From an uncultured Candidatus Saccharibacteria bacterium (lineage in GTDB: Bacteria > Patescibacteriota > Saccharimonadia > Saccharimonadales > Saccharimonadaceae), in assembly GCA_937990725.1 (NCBI GenBank), contig CALKQS010000008.1, positions 86,888-150,887 on the forward strand: DNA of 64,000 bases. Reading direction: 5' to 3'. A program made the position numbers and the translations under genes. Positions 15,942-24,680 of the stretch are shown piece by piece. How positions within the stretch are numbered: the first letter of the stretch is position 1; each line of letters opens with the position of its first letter. The notes under the pieces are model-generated. The model made no database searches and had not been told where the DNA came from. It saw only the letters and a program-made list of their open reading frames with translations.

Positions 15942-16949
15942 ATGGCAATAGAACGAATTGTGGATACCAGTAGCCACGCGGATGATAGCGAGGAGCAGCG
16001 CATTGAGGTGACGTTGCGACCACAGCGCTTTGCGGAGTATGTGGGGCAGGAACGACTGAAGAAGAATTTGCAATTGGCAATTGCGGCGGCCAAGAAGCGT
16101 GGTGAGCCGATCGATCATGTCTTGCTCTATGGCCCACCTGGCCTTGGCAAGACGACGATGGCGGCGGTGATTGCCAACGAGATGGGGGCTGGCTTGCGAG
16201 TCACCAGTGGCCCAGCGATCGAGAAAGCGGGTGATTTAGCATCGATCTTGACCAATCTTAACGATAGTGATGTGTTGTTTATCGACGAGATCCATCGCTT
16301 GGGGCGTGCTGTGGAAGAAATCTTATACTCGGCGATGGAGGATTTTAAGCTCGATATCGTCATTGGCAAAGGGCCAGCGGCCCGCAGTGTCCGGCTTGAT
16401 CTACCACGCTTTACAGTGATTGGCGCGACGACACGGACGGGGAGCCTTGCAGCACCATTGCGCGACCGATTTGGGCATATCTATCGTTTGGAGTTTTACA
16501 CTCCAGAGGAGATTGCACAGATTATCACACGGGCAGCGACCATCCTCGAGACACGCATCAAGCCAGAGGCGTCGCGATTGCTCTCTACCAGGGCGCGCCT
16601 CACGCCACGGATTGCAAATCGCTTGCTTAAGCGGGTGCGCGACTATGCGGACGTGAATGGTGATGGTATTATTGATGTAACAACGACAACACAGGCGCTA
16701 ACCCTGCTGGAAGTTGACGAGCTTGGTCTCGACCCAGCCGATCGTAACCTGCTACTCTCGATGCTCGATACCTATGGCGATAGCCCGGTTGGCCTGACGA
16801 CAATTGCTGCTCTGACAGGTGATGAGACAACGACGATCGAAGACTTCTATGAGCCATATCTCCTGCAGATTGGTTTTATTGAGCGGACGCCGCGAGGCCG
16901 GCGGGTGACACCACGGGCACGACAGCATCTTGGCCGCGCAATGGAGTAA
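15942..16949 (+). CDS. ruvB: Holliday junction helicase RuvB
   Basis: A 335-residue AAA+ ATPase of normal length. Visible motifs are [16 protein letters not shown], Walker [12 protein letters not shown], Walker [11 protein letters not shown], sensor 1 VIGATTRTG, the arginine-finger segment LRDRFG and the C-terminal winged helix ([12 protein letters not shown], then [17 protein letters not shown]). It drives branch migration as a hexamer on RuvA-bound junctions. The start directly follows the -10 box. It is transcribed alone, apart from ruvA and ruvC. Confidence 0.96.
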   Translation: MAIERIVDTSSHADDSEEQRIEVTLRPQRFAEYVGQERLKKNLQLAIAAAKKRGEPIDHVLLYGPPGLGKTTMAAVIANEMGAGLRVTSGPAIEKAGDLASILTNLNDSDVLFIDEIHRLGRAVEEILYSAMEDFKLDIVIGKGPAARSVRLDLPRFTVIGATTRTGSLAAPLRDRFGHIYRLEFYTPEEIAQIITRAATILETRIKPEASRLLSTRARLTPRIANRLLKRVRDYADVNGDGIIDVTTTTQALTLLEVDELGLDPADRNLLLSMLDTYGDSPVGLTTIAALTGDETTTIEDFYEPYLLQIGFIERTPRGRRVTPRARQHLGRAME

Positions 16950-16979
16950 GAGGCATGAGGTGATGAGTCCAAGATATGC

Positions 16980-16985
16980 TACAAT
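16980..16985 (+). promoter_or_regulatory. -10 box of leaderless PH-domain gene
   Basis: TACAAT lies 6 nt before the ATG at 16992. Confidence 0.55.
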
Positions 16986-16991
16986 ATACCC

Positions 16992-17756
16992 ATGAATTCA
17001 CAACGATTGCAACGCAATGATCCACCACGGCCCGTCGCCTATGATGTTGATGGCAACCCACTCTACGCCGAGCCTCCCACAGCCCCACGGGCGAGCAGCA
17101 CTCTCTACGATGTGAGTGGCAAAGAAGGTGCTCCTCACTACCATGCGCCGCGCCCAGAAGCAAGCGTATCGCGAGTGCCGTCAGAAGTACGCCGCCGCCA
17201 TGATGAGTCAGTGATGGCCTTCCCGAATCTCAACCTGAGTGAGCAAGAATACATCATTAGCGTGGTGCGTCGCCACCCGATTGGCATGTTGCCGGCGATT
17301 GTTATGTCTACCTTGATGACGAGCATCGTCTTGGCACTAATGTTTAATTACGATTATATTTTTGACCTTCTCCATCTGCCAGCTTCTGCCTCTGGGTCAT
17401 TTATGCTGCTGTGTATGGCGCTTATCTTGGCCTTTATCCTTGGTGGGTATGTGTCGGTCTGGGTCTATACGCGCAATATGTTTTATCTAACGAATGAGAG
17501 TGTTATTCAGGAGATTCAGACGAGTATTTTTTCACACACCGAGCAAACGGTCAGCCTGATGAATATCGAAGATGCCAGCTACAACCAACGCGGCGTGCTC
17601 CAAGCGATGTTTAATTATGGCTCCATTCGCCTCAGTACAGAGGGCGACGAAACAACCTATCGCTTCTCATTCGTAGCCAACCCCAAGCAAGAAATTGCGA
17701 CGCTCAATAATGCAGTAGAGGACTTCAAGAACGGCCGGCCAGTGGCAGATGACTAA
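16992..17756 (+). CDS. Membrane protein with bacterial PH-like domain
   Basis: 254 residues. A long hydrophilic, proline-rich N-terminus (about 85 residues) precedes two membrane helices (about 100-125 and 135-160). A bacterial PH-like (YdbS/bPH2-type) domain follows, with the typical run YLTNESVIQEIQTSIFSH, then QTVSLMNIEDASYNQRG and NYGSIRLST. Such proteins sit in the cytoplasmic membrane, usually with an unknown structural role. The N-terminal extension has many prolines and arginines and no recognised motif. A strong terminator follows. Confidence 0.75.
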   Translation: MNSQRLQRNDPPRPVAYDVDGNPLYAEPPTAPRASSTLYDVSGKEGAPHYHAPRPEASVSRVPSEVRRRHDESVMAFPNLNLSEQEYIISVVRRHPIGMLPAIVMSTLMTSIVLALMFNYDYIFDLLHLPASASGSFMLLCMALILAFILGGYVSVWVYTRNMFYLTNESVIQEIQTSIFSHTEQTVSLMNIEDASYNQRGVLQAMFNYGSIRLSTEGDETTYRFSFVANPKQEIATLNNAVEDFKNGRPVADD

Positions 17757-17776
17757 TACTAGCAGACGTTGATGAT

Positions 17777-17810
17777 AAAAACACCGAGCAGACAAAGCTC
17801 GGTGTTTTTT
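17777..17810 (+). terminator. Rho-independent terminator
   Basis: AACACCGAGC, a 7-nt loop and GCTCGGTGTT form a 10-bp stem followed by TTTT. An A-run on the other side could let it serve the convergent pilin gene too. Confidence 0.9.
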
Positions 17811-17831
17811 GCACATCTATGCGATAGAGAC

Positions 17832-18230
17832 TTAGGTATTATTGCGGTTGGTCTTGGTGTAGTCTGCCTCTCGCTCTAAGTTGGCAGTGAGTTTGTAGCC
17901 TTTACACTGGTTGTCGGTGGTGCAGTCGGTGCCACTGTAGTGGTAGCTAGACTGGGCGCTGCCAAGCTTGTGGCCATTTGGATCGGTAAAGAGCGATGGA
18001 TCAACCGAGCGCAGTGTCTTGCTATCGATCGTGTTGGGGTAGTGGTTATTTTTCTCAAAATACACTTCTTCCAGGCTATAGTACATCGCGTTAATGGCAG
18101 TTTTGCGCTGATTGTCACGCTGCGTCGCTTCGGTCGCGATTTTCTCACTGAAAAAGAGCCAGCTGCCCGTTGCAAGCAGAGCGATCACAACGATGAGCTC
18201 GATGACGGTAAATCCTTTACGTGCCTTCAT
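17832..18230 (-). CDS. Type IV prepilin-like protein
   Basis: 132 residues. A short basic leader MKARK is followed by GFTVIELIVVIALLATG, the class III prepilin signal with cleavage after Gly and Glu at +5, and a hydrophobic helix of about 20 residues. The mature part has two cysteines near the end (TDCTTDNQCKGYKL), as in many pilins, and a DPSLFTDPNG segment. It would be processed by a prepilin peptidase, which is not in the window, and assembled by the PilB/PilC machinery encoded at 24-29.5 kb. Its own TATAAT lies 6 nt upstream. Confidence 0.88.
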   Translation of the reverse strand: MKARKGFTVIELIVVIALLATGSWLFFSEKIATEATQRDNQRKTAINAMYYSLEEVYFEKNNHYPNTIDSKTLRSVDPSLFTDPNGHKLGSAQSSYHYSGTDCTTDNQCKGYKLTANLEREADYTKTNRNNT

Positions 18231-18236
18231 GGTGTT

Positions 18237-18242
18237 ATTATA
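18237..18242 (-). promoter_or_regulatory. -10 box of leaderless pilin gene
   Basis: On the minus strand TATAAT lies 6 nt before the pilin ATG at 18230. Confidence 0.65.
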
Positions 18243-18445
18243 GCATGCTCATCATAAAACACCTCACCCCTTACACAAAACACCTATTACCATTCTGGGG
18301 TCAAACGAAATGGAGGAGTGAAACTCCGAGGCGTAGCACAAAAATGAATCGGTAACGCGTTTGAAGCTTCTTAACATAAATCAATCTCTACGCGGACAAC
18401 GGCAAGAGATTCTGGTATAATAAATTCTTGAAGGAGAGGGGACGT

Positions 18446-19468
18446 ATGACCAAACAATCGAATACGACACAAACCACAGACGACGGCAAGCTCAAAGCGC
18501 TTGGCCTCGCGATGGATCAGATTACAAAACAATTTGGCGATGGCGCCATTATGAAGCTTGGCGAGTTCCACCAAGCAGACGTAGCGGTGATTCCGTCTGG
18601 CTCGCTGAGCCTCGATCTTGCGCTGGGCGGCGGCTACCCCAAGGGGCGCATCATCGAGATTTATGGGCCAGAGAGTAGTGGTAAGACGACGCTCACGCTG
18701 CATGCTATTGCTGAGATTCAGAAACAAGGTGGCACAGCGGCCTTTGTTGATGCCGAGCATGCGCTCGACCCGAGCTATGCTAAGAAGCTTGGCGTCGATA
18801 CAGACAACCTTTTGGTATCACAGCCAGATAATGGTGAGCAAGCGCTGGAGATCACAGAGACGCTGGTGCGGTCGAATGCCGTTGATCTCATTGTGGTAGA
18901 CTCGGTGGCAGCGCTGACGCCCCAAGCTGAGATTGACGGCGACATGGGTGATTCACATATGGGTCTCCAGGCTCGCTTGATGAGCCAAGCACTGCGCAAA
19001 CTCACCGGGATTATCAACAAGAGCAAAGCAACCGTCATTTTCATCAACCAGATTCGCATGAAGATCGGCGTAATGTTTGGCAATCCTGAGACAACGACCG
19101 GTGGTAATGCGCTAAAGTTCTATGCCTCGCAGCGGGTGGATATCCGCCGGATTGGGCAGATCAAAGTGGGTGACGACATTCGCGGTAACCGCACAAAGGT
19201 AAAGGTGGTAAAGAACAAGATAGCGCCGCCCTTCCGCGTTGCTGAGTTTGACATTATGTATAATGAAGGCATTTCTAAGACTGGCGACATCTTGGATTTG
19301 GCGGCTACGCACGGCATTGTCGAAAAATCTGGTGCCTTCTACAAATATAACGGCGAGACCATCGGTCAGGGTCGCGACAAAACTAAATTGTATCTGAAAG
19401 AAAACCCTGAAGTCCTGGCAGAAATTGACCAGAAGGTACGTGACAAAGTAAAAGAAGCAGAAAACTAA
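18446..19468 (+). CDS. recA: Recombinase RecA
   Basis: 340 residues from the ATG at 18446, which follows AAGGAGAGGGG; an in-frame TTG at 18428 lies within that ribosome binding site. Motifs include Walker [14 protein letters not shown], the Gly-rich segment [18 protein letters not shown], Walker [13 protein letters not shown], loop L1 with [15 protein letters not shown], and [20 protein letters not shown]. It forms filaments on single-stranded DNA for repair and for integration of incoming DNA. A TATA-like -10 lies at about 18417-18424. I see no LexA-type operator. The stop overlaps the next start as TAATG. Confidence 0.97.
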   Translation: MTKQSNTTQTTDDGKLKALGLAMDQITKQFGDGAIMKLGEFHQADVAVIPSGSLSLDLALGGGYPKGRIIEIYGPESSGKTTLTLHAIAEIQKQGGTAAFVDAEHALDPSYAKKLGVDTDNLLVSQPDNGEQALEITETLVRSNAVDLIVVDSVAALTPQAEIDGDMGDSHMGLQARLMSQALRKLTGIINKSKATVIFINQIRMKIGVMFGNPETTTGGNALKFYASQRVDIRRIGQIKVGDDIRGNRTKVKVVKNKIAPPFRVAEFDIMYNEGISKTGDILDLAATHGIVEKSGAFYKYNGETIGQGRDKTKLYLKENPEVLAEIDQKVRDKVKEAEN

Positions 19469-19992
19469 TGCGCGCAGCAGATACTGCATATCCAGTCGAA
19501 AAACATGTGGCGTCAGTCAGTCTGGTCTTTGATGATGAGCAAAACGCGTATCTTCGCGAGTTGTCAGAAACAATGAACCTTGACTTTGGTGAGTTTATCC
19601 CACACGTGACATTGATTAACGTGACTGAGCGGGATATGCCACGTCTCAAAGCAGCCGCTGCGGCGCTACCCGTCCTCGATAAGTTGGTGCTTGATGGAGT
19701 TAATTTCCTGCCAGATAAAGCGGGCAACTGTGTTTGGGTGGAGCTGCGCACGCAGAAAACTGCATGGATGGTTGAGGCGCGCCAGCAATTACTCGCGGCA
19801 CTGGATGGTATTCATCCGGGGCTGGATGTCGATGGCTTCCGCCCGCACATCACGCTTGGTTGCGTCGAGGCCGGTACGCTTGACGACGTTAATACGAGCG
19901 CTATTCCAGGGCAACTACCGGTCATCACCGAGCCGCGTGCTGCTGCTTGCTACAACGGCGTGCATGGCAAGGTGGTCGAGGTAGTCGAGTAG
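19468..19992 (+). CDS. 2H phosphoesterase / 2'-5' RNA ligase-like protein
   Basis: 174 residues with the two His-x-Thr motifs of the 2H family: HVTLINV (about residue 46) and HITLGCV (about residue 126). The protein is close to the usual 2'-5' RNA ligase or cyclic phosphodiesterase length. These enzymes act on 2'-5' or cyclic phosphate bonds in RNA or nucleotides. The start overlaps the recA stop (TAATG), implying translational coupling. No membrane segment is seen. The biological partner of recA in this pairing is unknown. Confidence 0.78.
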   Translation: MRAADTAYPVEKHVASVSLVFDDEQNAYLRELSETMNLDFGEFIPHVTLINVTERDMPRLKAAAAALPVLDKLVLDGVNFLPDKAGNCVWVELRTQKTAWMVEARQQLLAALDGIHPGLDVDGFRPHITLGCVEAGTLDDVNTSAIPGQLPVITEPRAAACYNGVHGKVVEVVE

Positions 19993-20025
19993 CCTCTGCC
20001 AGTAGCGAGCTCACTGTTTTCGCGT

Positions 20026-20031
20026 TATAAT
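20026..20031 (+). promoter_or_regulatory. -10 box of leaderless short recX
   Basis: TATAAT lies 6 nt before the ATG at 20038. Confidence 0.65.
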
Positions 20032-20037
20032 ATTTTT

Positions 20038-20550
20038 ATGAAAATCACTGACATCTCTCTTCAGGCGCGCAACAATAATCGAGTGAATGTCAGTATTGAT
20101 GGCGTATACAGCTTCAGTTTGGACATCGCTCAGGTGACTGACTTAAATCTTAAGGTCGGCCGTGAATTGAGTGATGGGGAGTTGGAAGAGCTGCAAGAAG
20201 AGAGCCAATTTGGCAAGCTGTATATGCGAGCACTTGCATATTGCTTGCGGCGACCACATTCAGTTAAGGAAGTCAGGGATTATCTATGGCGAAAAACCCA
20301 GCCAGCGCTTCGTAAGAAACAAACGGGTATTGATAATCCTGTGGTCTATTCAGAGCGGGTGGCGTCGCGAGTGCTGAGTAAGCTCCAGCAGAAAGCATAT
20401 GTTAATGACGAAGCGTTTGCGCGGTGGTGGGTGGAAAATCGTCAGCTCAGCAAAGGCGTAAGTCGGCGTAAATTGACGGCTGAGCTGACTCGCCTAGTGC
20501 AGCACATGCGAAAAGTAGTAACTGATATAAAGAACAACACACAGGAGTAA
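20038..20550 (+). CDS. RecX-like regulator, C-terminally shortened paralogue
   Basis: 170 residues, clearly related to the 223-residue RecX at 22436. Both share an N-terminal strand region (RVNVSIDGVYSFSLDIAQV here), FGKLYMRALAYCLRRPHSV and NDEAFARWWVENRQLSKGVS. The paralogue continues with the last RecX repeat (about 50 residues), but this copy ends soon after RRKLTAELTRL with a divergent tail. RecX binds RecA filaments through three-helix repeats, so loss of the last repeat should weaken or alter control. It could be decaying or specialised. The frame is intact and its promoter matches that of the full copy. Confidence 0.8.
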   Translation: MKITDISLQARNNNRVNVSIDGVYSFSLDIAQVTDLNLKVGRELSDGELEELQEESQFGKLYMRALAYCLRRPHSVKEVRDYLWRKTQPALRKKQTGIDNPVVYSERVASRVLSKLQQKAYVNDEAFARWWVENRQLSKGVSRRKLTAELTRLVQHMRKVVTDIKNNTQE

Positions 20551-20553
20551 GTG

Positions 20554-21102
20554 ATGCATAATGATCTATGGCAGAGTTATCGCCCAAATGGAGTGCCAAA
20601 ACAGGGCGAAGGCCTTACCCGCAAAGATTTGACCAAGGATACTATTGTCGCGGCAGCGCATGTTTGGTTGTGGCGGCGTAACAGTAATGGTGGGTGTGAT
20701 GTGCTGCTCCAGCGCCGGGCTGATCAGGTCAAAAACTGGCCAGGCTATTGGGATATTTCGGCAGCGGGGCACGTGAGCCTTGGCGAGACACCACTCGATG
20801 CGGCACTGCGTGAGGCTCAAGAAGAGATTGGTATGACGCTTGATACTTCTCGAGTGAAGTTTATTGGAAGTTTACCAAAGCGCAAATCAGCATATAGCGA
20901 GTTTCACTTTGTTTATACTTATGAATATCACGATGAGTTGCTTGATATGGTCGATGGTGAAGCAGCGGCACTACGCTGGGTGCCGTATGACACATTCCGT
21001 CAGATGATCGAGCAGCCAGAAGATGCGATGCTTGTGCCGCATCGGCCACTCTATTTTGCACTATTAATGGAAGAACTAGGACGAATATCGCGCGAGTCAT
21101 AA
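20554..21102 (+). CDS. Nudix hydrolase
   Basis: About 182 residues from ATG 20554 (the GTG just before is also possible), with CAGGAG upstream. The Nudix box GHVSLGETPLDAALREAQEE followed by IGM fits G-x5-E-x7-R-E-x2-E-E-x-G. The flanking AHVWLWRR and LLQRRADQVKNWPGYWDIS resemble the isopentenyl-diphosphate isomerase/YfcD branch of the superfamily. It should hydrolyse or isomerise a nucleoside or isoprenoid diphosphate. It directly follows the short recX, 3 nt after its stop, and is probably co-transcribed. Confidence 0.85.
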   Translation: MHNDLWQSYRPNGVPKQGEGLTRKDLTKDTIVAAAHVWLWRRNSNGGCDVLLQRRADQVKNWPGYWDISAAGHVSLGETPLDAALREAQEEIGMTLDTSRVKFIGSLPKRKSAYSEFHFVYTYEYHDELLDMVDGEAAALRWVPYDTFRQMIEQPEDAMLVPHRPLYFALLMEELGRISRES

Positions 21103-21170
21103 AATAGGGGTAGAGACCAAAGACCAAGGCAACGAGTCTAGAGTCTACACCAGAGGAGCAAAAATAAAGC

Positions 21171-21788
21171 ATGGATATCGAAAACCACTACAGAAACGAC
21201 ACTCCGTTTACCCGGGCAATCATCCTCCATGGGCGGCGAAGCTTTGACAAATATCATAACCCTACGGTTGATAGTACAAGCAACTCTCATTGGCTGCCTT
21301 GGCTCCAGCAACAACTCTTGATACGTGGGATACTAACGCAAACACCCGAGATGCCTCGCCCATACGAGCCACGCTATGAGGTGTGGCGCCAAGAATTTAC
21401 CCATCTGCCAGTGGATGAGCGTACGCTGCTAGTGGGCCATAGTTGTGGTGGTGGTTTTTTGCTTCGTTGGTTGAGTGAGGGAAATTACCGTGTTGGCCGG
21501 GTCGTACTGGTGGCACCGTGGCTGGATGTTGAGGGAGAGGCAGGAGATTTCTTTCGCTTTGCGCTCGACCGCCAGATAGACCGCAAAGCAGTGCACGGCA
21601 TTGATGTGCTCTACTCTACCGACGACTACCCACATCTACAAAGCTCCACAGCAAAAATCCGCTGTGAGCTACCCCAGCTACGCTACCATCGATTTGTCGA
21701 CCATGGTCACTTCACCTTCAGTGCAATGCAGACGCGAGCGTTTCCAGAGCTGGTAGAGATTTGCTTAAGAGAGGAGAATAATAAATGA
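21171..21788 (+). CDS. RBBP9/YdeN-type alpha/beta hydrolase (copy 1)
   Basis: 205 residues. AIILHGRRSFDKYHNP starts the fold, and the nucleophile elbow is GHSCGGGF with Ser as nucleophile (about residue 90). A catalytic His lies in DHGHFTF near the end, and an acid is expected in LYSTDDYPHLQ. These are cytoplasmic serine hydrolases of mostly unknown substrate. GGAGCAAA lies before the ATG. Its stop overlaps the start of the next gene by 4 nt (ATGA), and that gene is a second member of the family. Confidence 0.78.
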   Translation: MDIENHYRNDTPFTRAIILHGRRSFDKYHNPTVDSTSNSHWLPWLQQQLLIRGILTQTPEMPRPYEPRYEVWRQEFTHLPVDERTLLVGHSCGGGFLLRWLSEGNYRVGRVVLVAPWLDVEGEAGDFFRFALDRQIDRKAVHGIDVLYSTDDYPHLQSSTAKIRCELPQLRYHRFVDHGHFTFSAMQTRAFPELVEICLREENNK

Positions 21789-22357
21789 AAATTGTAATGA
21801 TTCATGGTAACGGAGGCGGTGTTGGTGATGATGTGTGGAAGCCTTGGCTCAAGGCAGAGCTAGAGGCTCGAGGTCATATGGTCTTGAGCCCGACTTTTCC
21901 TGATAATTATGAAGCAAAAGCTTCAGTCTGGCTGCCGTACCTCCGTGACGAGTTTAATGTGGACGAAGACGTTGTTTTAATTGGGCATAGCTCGGGGGCG
22001 GTTGCAGCGATGCGATATGCAGAGAAGTATCGGGTTCGGGGTAGTTTTCTGATTGGTGCTTGCTACACCGATCTCGGTGATCCAAATGAAAGGGTCTCTG
22101 GATATTATGATACACCATGGCAGTGGGAGAAGATTCGCAGCAATCAACAGTTCATCGTATTGTTTGCATCGTCCGATGATCCATGGATACCAATCCATCA
22201 GCCACGTCATATAGCGCAAAGTCTCCAATGTGAATACCATGAGTATACTGACAAAGGGCACTTCATCCCTCACGAGAGCGCAAATGAGAATGAGTGGAAG
22301 AAGTTCCCAGAACTCCTCCAAATCATCACAAACCATATCGCAGATGAGTCACTATAA
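21785..22357 (+). CDS. RBBP9/YdeN-type alpha/beta hydrolase (copy 2)
   Basis: 190 residues. The fold starts at IVMIHGNGGGVGDDVWKPWL, the nucleophile elbow is GHSSGAVAAM (about residue 68), the acid is in FASSDDPWIP, and the His is in DKGHFIPHES. It is translationally coupled to copy 1. The two differ across most positions, so they are old duplicates or independent family members rather than a recent copy. The substrate is unknown. Confidence 0.8.
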   Translation: MKIVMIHGNGGGVGDDVWKPWLKAELEARGHMVLSPTFPDNYEAKASVWLPYLRDEFNVDEDVVLIGHSSGAVAAMRYAEKYRVRGSFLIGACYTDLGDPNERVSGYYDTPWQWEKIRSNQQFIVLFASSDDPWIPIHQPRHIAQSLQCEYHEYTDKGHFIPHESANENEWKKFPELLQIITNHIADESL

Positions 22358-22423
22358 TAGATTTTAAGTGATCATTGAATTTGTATATTTTCACGATCGA
22401 GTGACATAGCACGCTGCACTCAG

Positions 22424-22429
22424 TATAAT
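22424..22429 (+). promoter_or_regulatory. -10 box of leaderless recX
   Basis: TATAAT lies 6 nt before the ATG at 22436. Confidence 0.65.
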
Positions 22430-22435
22430 AAATAT

Positions 22436-23107
22436 ATGCCAACAGAAAAAACCTACACCATCACTGCGCTTACTGCACAGGTGCGGAGCGCCGATCGGGT
22501 GAATGTATTTATCGACGGCACGTATGATTTTAGCCTTGATGTGGCGCAGGTGGTGGATTGTGGTGTGAAGGTTGGGCGGGTGCTGACTGAGGCCGAGCTG
22601 ACTGAACTGCGCCGTGAGGGAGAGTTTGGTAAGCTCTACGCGCGGGCGCTCGAGTACACCCTTATGTGGCCGCACAGTGCGCGTGAAATCCGTGACTATC
22701 TCCAGCGCAAAACACTGCCACGCAAATATAAACAACGCAAAACTGGCACGCTGGTTGAGAAGCCTGGTGCTTCCCTAGCGGTTGTGCAACGGGTGTTTGC
22801 GCGTCTTAGGCAGCGTGGTCATATCGATGATGAGGCATTTGCCCAGTGGTGGGTGGAGAATCGCCACCAGAGTAAGGGTGTGTCGCGCCGCAAGCTGGAG
22901 GCAGAGCTACGTGCTAAGGGCGTTGCACCGGACGTGATAAACCAAGCATTAGCGCAGTCGAGGCGGACTGATGAAAACGAGCTAGCGAAGGTGATTGCCA
23001 AAAAGCGCCCCCGCTACCCAGACGAGCAAAAGCTTATCGCGTATCTTTTGCGCCAAGGCTTTGCCTATGATGATATCCGAGCCGCTTTGGCGGGTGATGA
23101 ATACTGA
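22436..23107 (+). CDS. recX: RecA regulator RecX (full length)
   Basis: 223 residues. An N-terminal extension (RVNVFIDGTYDFSLDVAQVV) precedes the RecX helical repeats: ALEYTLMWPHSAREIRDYL, then FARLRQRGHIDDEAFAQWWV, LEAELRAKGVAPDVINQAL, and a last repeat with AYLLRQGFAYDDIRAAL. RecX caps or destabilises RecA filaments in the cytoplasm. recA is 3 kb upstream, and a shortened paralogue lies between them. The TGA stop at 23105-23107 shows the standard genetic code. Confidence 0.88.
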   Translation: MPTEKTYTITALTAQVRSADRVNVFIDGTYDFSLDVAQVVDCGVKVGRVLTEAELTELRREGEFGKLYARALEYTLMWPHSAREIRDYLQRKTLPRKYKQRKTGTLVEKPGASLAVVQRVFARLRQRGHIDDEAFAQWWVENRHQSKGVSRRKLEAELRAKGVAPDVINQALAQSRRTDENELAKVIAKKRPRYPDEQKLIAYLLRQGFAYDDIRAALAGDEY

Positions 23108-23112
23108 TTGTG

Positions 23113-23715
23113 TTAGCGACGCTCGTCGCTCTTGATTGACTCTCGGGCTTGCGATGGCTTACGGAAGGGGTTGACGTATTCGCCACTACTCATGGCCGGT
23201 TGGGTGGCCTTTTGCTCGGGCTTTTTGGTCTCAGCCTGCGACTGGACGATGATAGCGTCGTTATTGATCTCAATAATCTGTGACCGATGGATAACCAGCT
23301 CAGCATCATTGAGGCGGTGGAGCCACGAGCGCCGGACGATGAGCTGCTGGATGACAAAATTACCTGTCTCGATCGTATAGTCGCTAATCTTACCGAGGCG
23401 TCGCCCGCGCTTGTCTTGGACGGGCATGCCCAAGAGGTGAAACTTGAGCTCGTAGAGGCGCTGGATCTTTATGACGTCGGTGGGGGTGATGAGTTCGTCG
23501 ACGGAGTCGATGATCATGCCGAGTTCACTCATCTCACGTACATCAGCGAGGCGGAGCAGCATGGTTGTATCGTTAGCGAATGAGCCATCTACGGTGTAGG
23601 CAACGATGGTTAAGGTTGCTGGATCGACAAGCGGCTGGGCGAGGCTGCCAACTTTGCCGCCCATTTGTAAGCTCATCACGGGATAGTTGGCGAGTGCAGA
23701 TCCGAGCAGTATCAT
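23113..23715 (-). CDS. PRC-barrel domain protein
   Basis: 200 residues from the ATG at 23715, chosen because a minus-strand TATACT lies 6 nt upstream; a longer frame to 23751 overlaps the promoter. Two PRC-barrel-like beta segments are visible: SLQMGGKVGSLAQPLVDP with LTIVAYTVDG, and GMPVQDKRGRRLGKISDYTI with FVIQQLIVRR. The C-terminal 50 residues are charged and low complexity. PRC-barrel proteins often bind RNA or membrane partners. It follows the pilus genes on the same strand but has its own promoter. Confidence 0.75.
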   Translation of the reverse strand: MILLGSALANYPVMSLQMGGKVGSLAQPLVDPATLTIVAYTVDGSFANDTTMLLRLADVREMSELGMIIDSVDELITPTDVIKIQRLYELKFHLLGMPVQDKRGRRLGKISDYTIETGNFVIQQLIVRRSWLHRLNDAELVIHRSQIIEINNDAIIVQSQAETKKPEQKATQPAMSSGEYVNPFRKPSQARESIKSDERR

Positions 23716-23721
23716 ATGTGT

Positions 23722-23727
23722 AGTATA
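23722..23727 (-). promoter_or_regulatory. -10 box of leaderless PRC-barrel gene
   Basis: TATACT on the minus strand, 6 nt before the ATG at 23715. Confidence 0.6.
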
Positions 23728-23769
23728 GCATTGCGCCGCAAAAAGCTCCACTAGCGGCTGCGCAAAATG

Positions 23770-24054
23770 TTACTCAACAAATGGGTTACGCGAGCTAATT
23801 GGCAGCTGGCTGGCGCTTTGGTCCGATTCACTGGCGGTTTTGAGTTGCTCGATTTTTTTGATGGTGGTTTGGTCGATGCCATTGGTAGGCTGGGGCGGAG
23901 CAGCCTCTGACGCTTTGGAGATGGTGGTGTTGAGCAAGAAGGTAGTAACCGCTAGGCCGCCAAAGGCGATAATGACGAAGAGAATAATGTGGTAGCGGTG
24001 AAGAAATTTACTACTGGCGCGCCCAAGCGCGGCGAGTGAGAGATCGCTGTTCAT
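23770..24054 (-). CDS. Small pilus-operon membrane protein
   Basis: 94 residues with one membrane helix (IILFVIIAFGGLAVTTFLL) and a short extracytoplasmic part ending SRNPFVE. It overlaps the pilO-like stop by 4 nt (ATGA), so it is the last gene of the PilM-N-O unit. PilP-type lipoproteins or minor components occupy this slot in other pilus operons and also end in a conserved NPF segment. No lipobox is present, so equivalence to PilP is only a suggestion. Confidence 0.6.
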   Translation of the reverse strand: MNSDLSLAALGRASSKFLHRYHIILFVIIAFGGLAVTTFLLNTTISKASEAAPPQPTNGIDQTTIKKIEQLKTASESDQSASQLPISSRNPFVE

Positions 24055-24680
24055 GATCGGAGATATACCTCGATGGTTAATGTGTTACTAGTAATACTAT
24101 CGGGTGGCTGGCCCTGAGCGGTGCTGCGCGAGAGGTCAACATTGGCTATGCGCATCTTTGTCAGGCTTTGCTCGACAAGATACATGAAGGTAAGAAGCTT
24201 GCGATACTCGACGGGGTTCTTGACGGTAACAGAGGCGGTGGTGGCTTTGAGCCCGGCAATCGCAGGGAGGGATGTGCCCGTCTTGCTGCTGCTTGATGAA
24301 CTACTCGATGAGCCGCCCTTGGCGTTGTCATCGGCAAAGGTGATGTCTGAGATAGTAATGCCAGCCTTGCGGGCAAAGTCGTTGAGGTCGTTGATGATCT
24401 GATCTTGATATTGGTAGCTTTTGCTCTCGGCAGCGATCTTGGAGGCGCGCTCGACGGCATGATGCTGCGTTTTGAGCATTTTCTCGGTCTGGGAGAGCTC
24501 TTGCAGCTCCGACTCACTAGCGGCAGCTTGCGAGGCGACAGTGCTGGCATCGGCCGCAAAGCCATCAAGCCAGTTGTAGGCCAGGGCAAAGCCACCAGCT
24601 CCAATTGCAGTAATGACCACCAGCGATACAGCGAGGATAATCCGGAGGTTTGTCGCCGTTAGGGTAAATTTTTTACTCAT
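24051..24680 (-). CDS. pilO: PilO-like type IV pilus inner-membrane protein
   Basis: 209 residues. A single N-terminal helix (LRIILAVSLVVITAIGAGGF) is followed by a coiled-coil stretch (about 45-95), a Ser-rich linker of nine serines near 128-136, and a beta-rich end (KNPVEYRKLLTFMYLVEQSL). This is the layout of PilO, which pairs with PilN on the outer face of the membrane to hold the pilus motor. It lies directly after pilN, with overlapping stop and start. Confidence 0.75.
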   Translation of the reverse strand: MSKKFTLTATNLRIILAVSLVVITAIGAGGFALAYNWLDGFAADASTVASQAAASESELQELSQTEKMLKTQHHAVERASKIAAESKSYQYQDQIINDLNDFARKAGITISDITFADDNAKGGSSSSSSSSSKTGTSLPAIAGLKATTASVTVKNPVEYRKLLTFMYLVEQSLTKMRIANVDLSRSTAQGQPPDSITSNTLTIEVYLRS

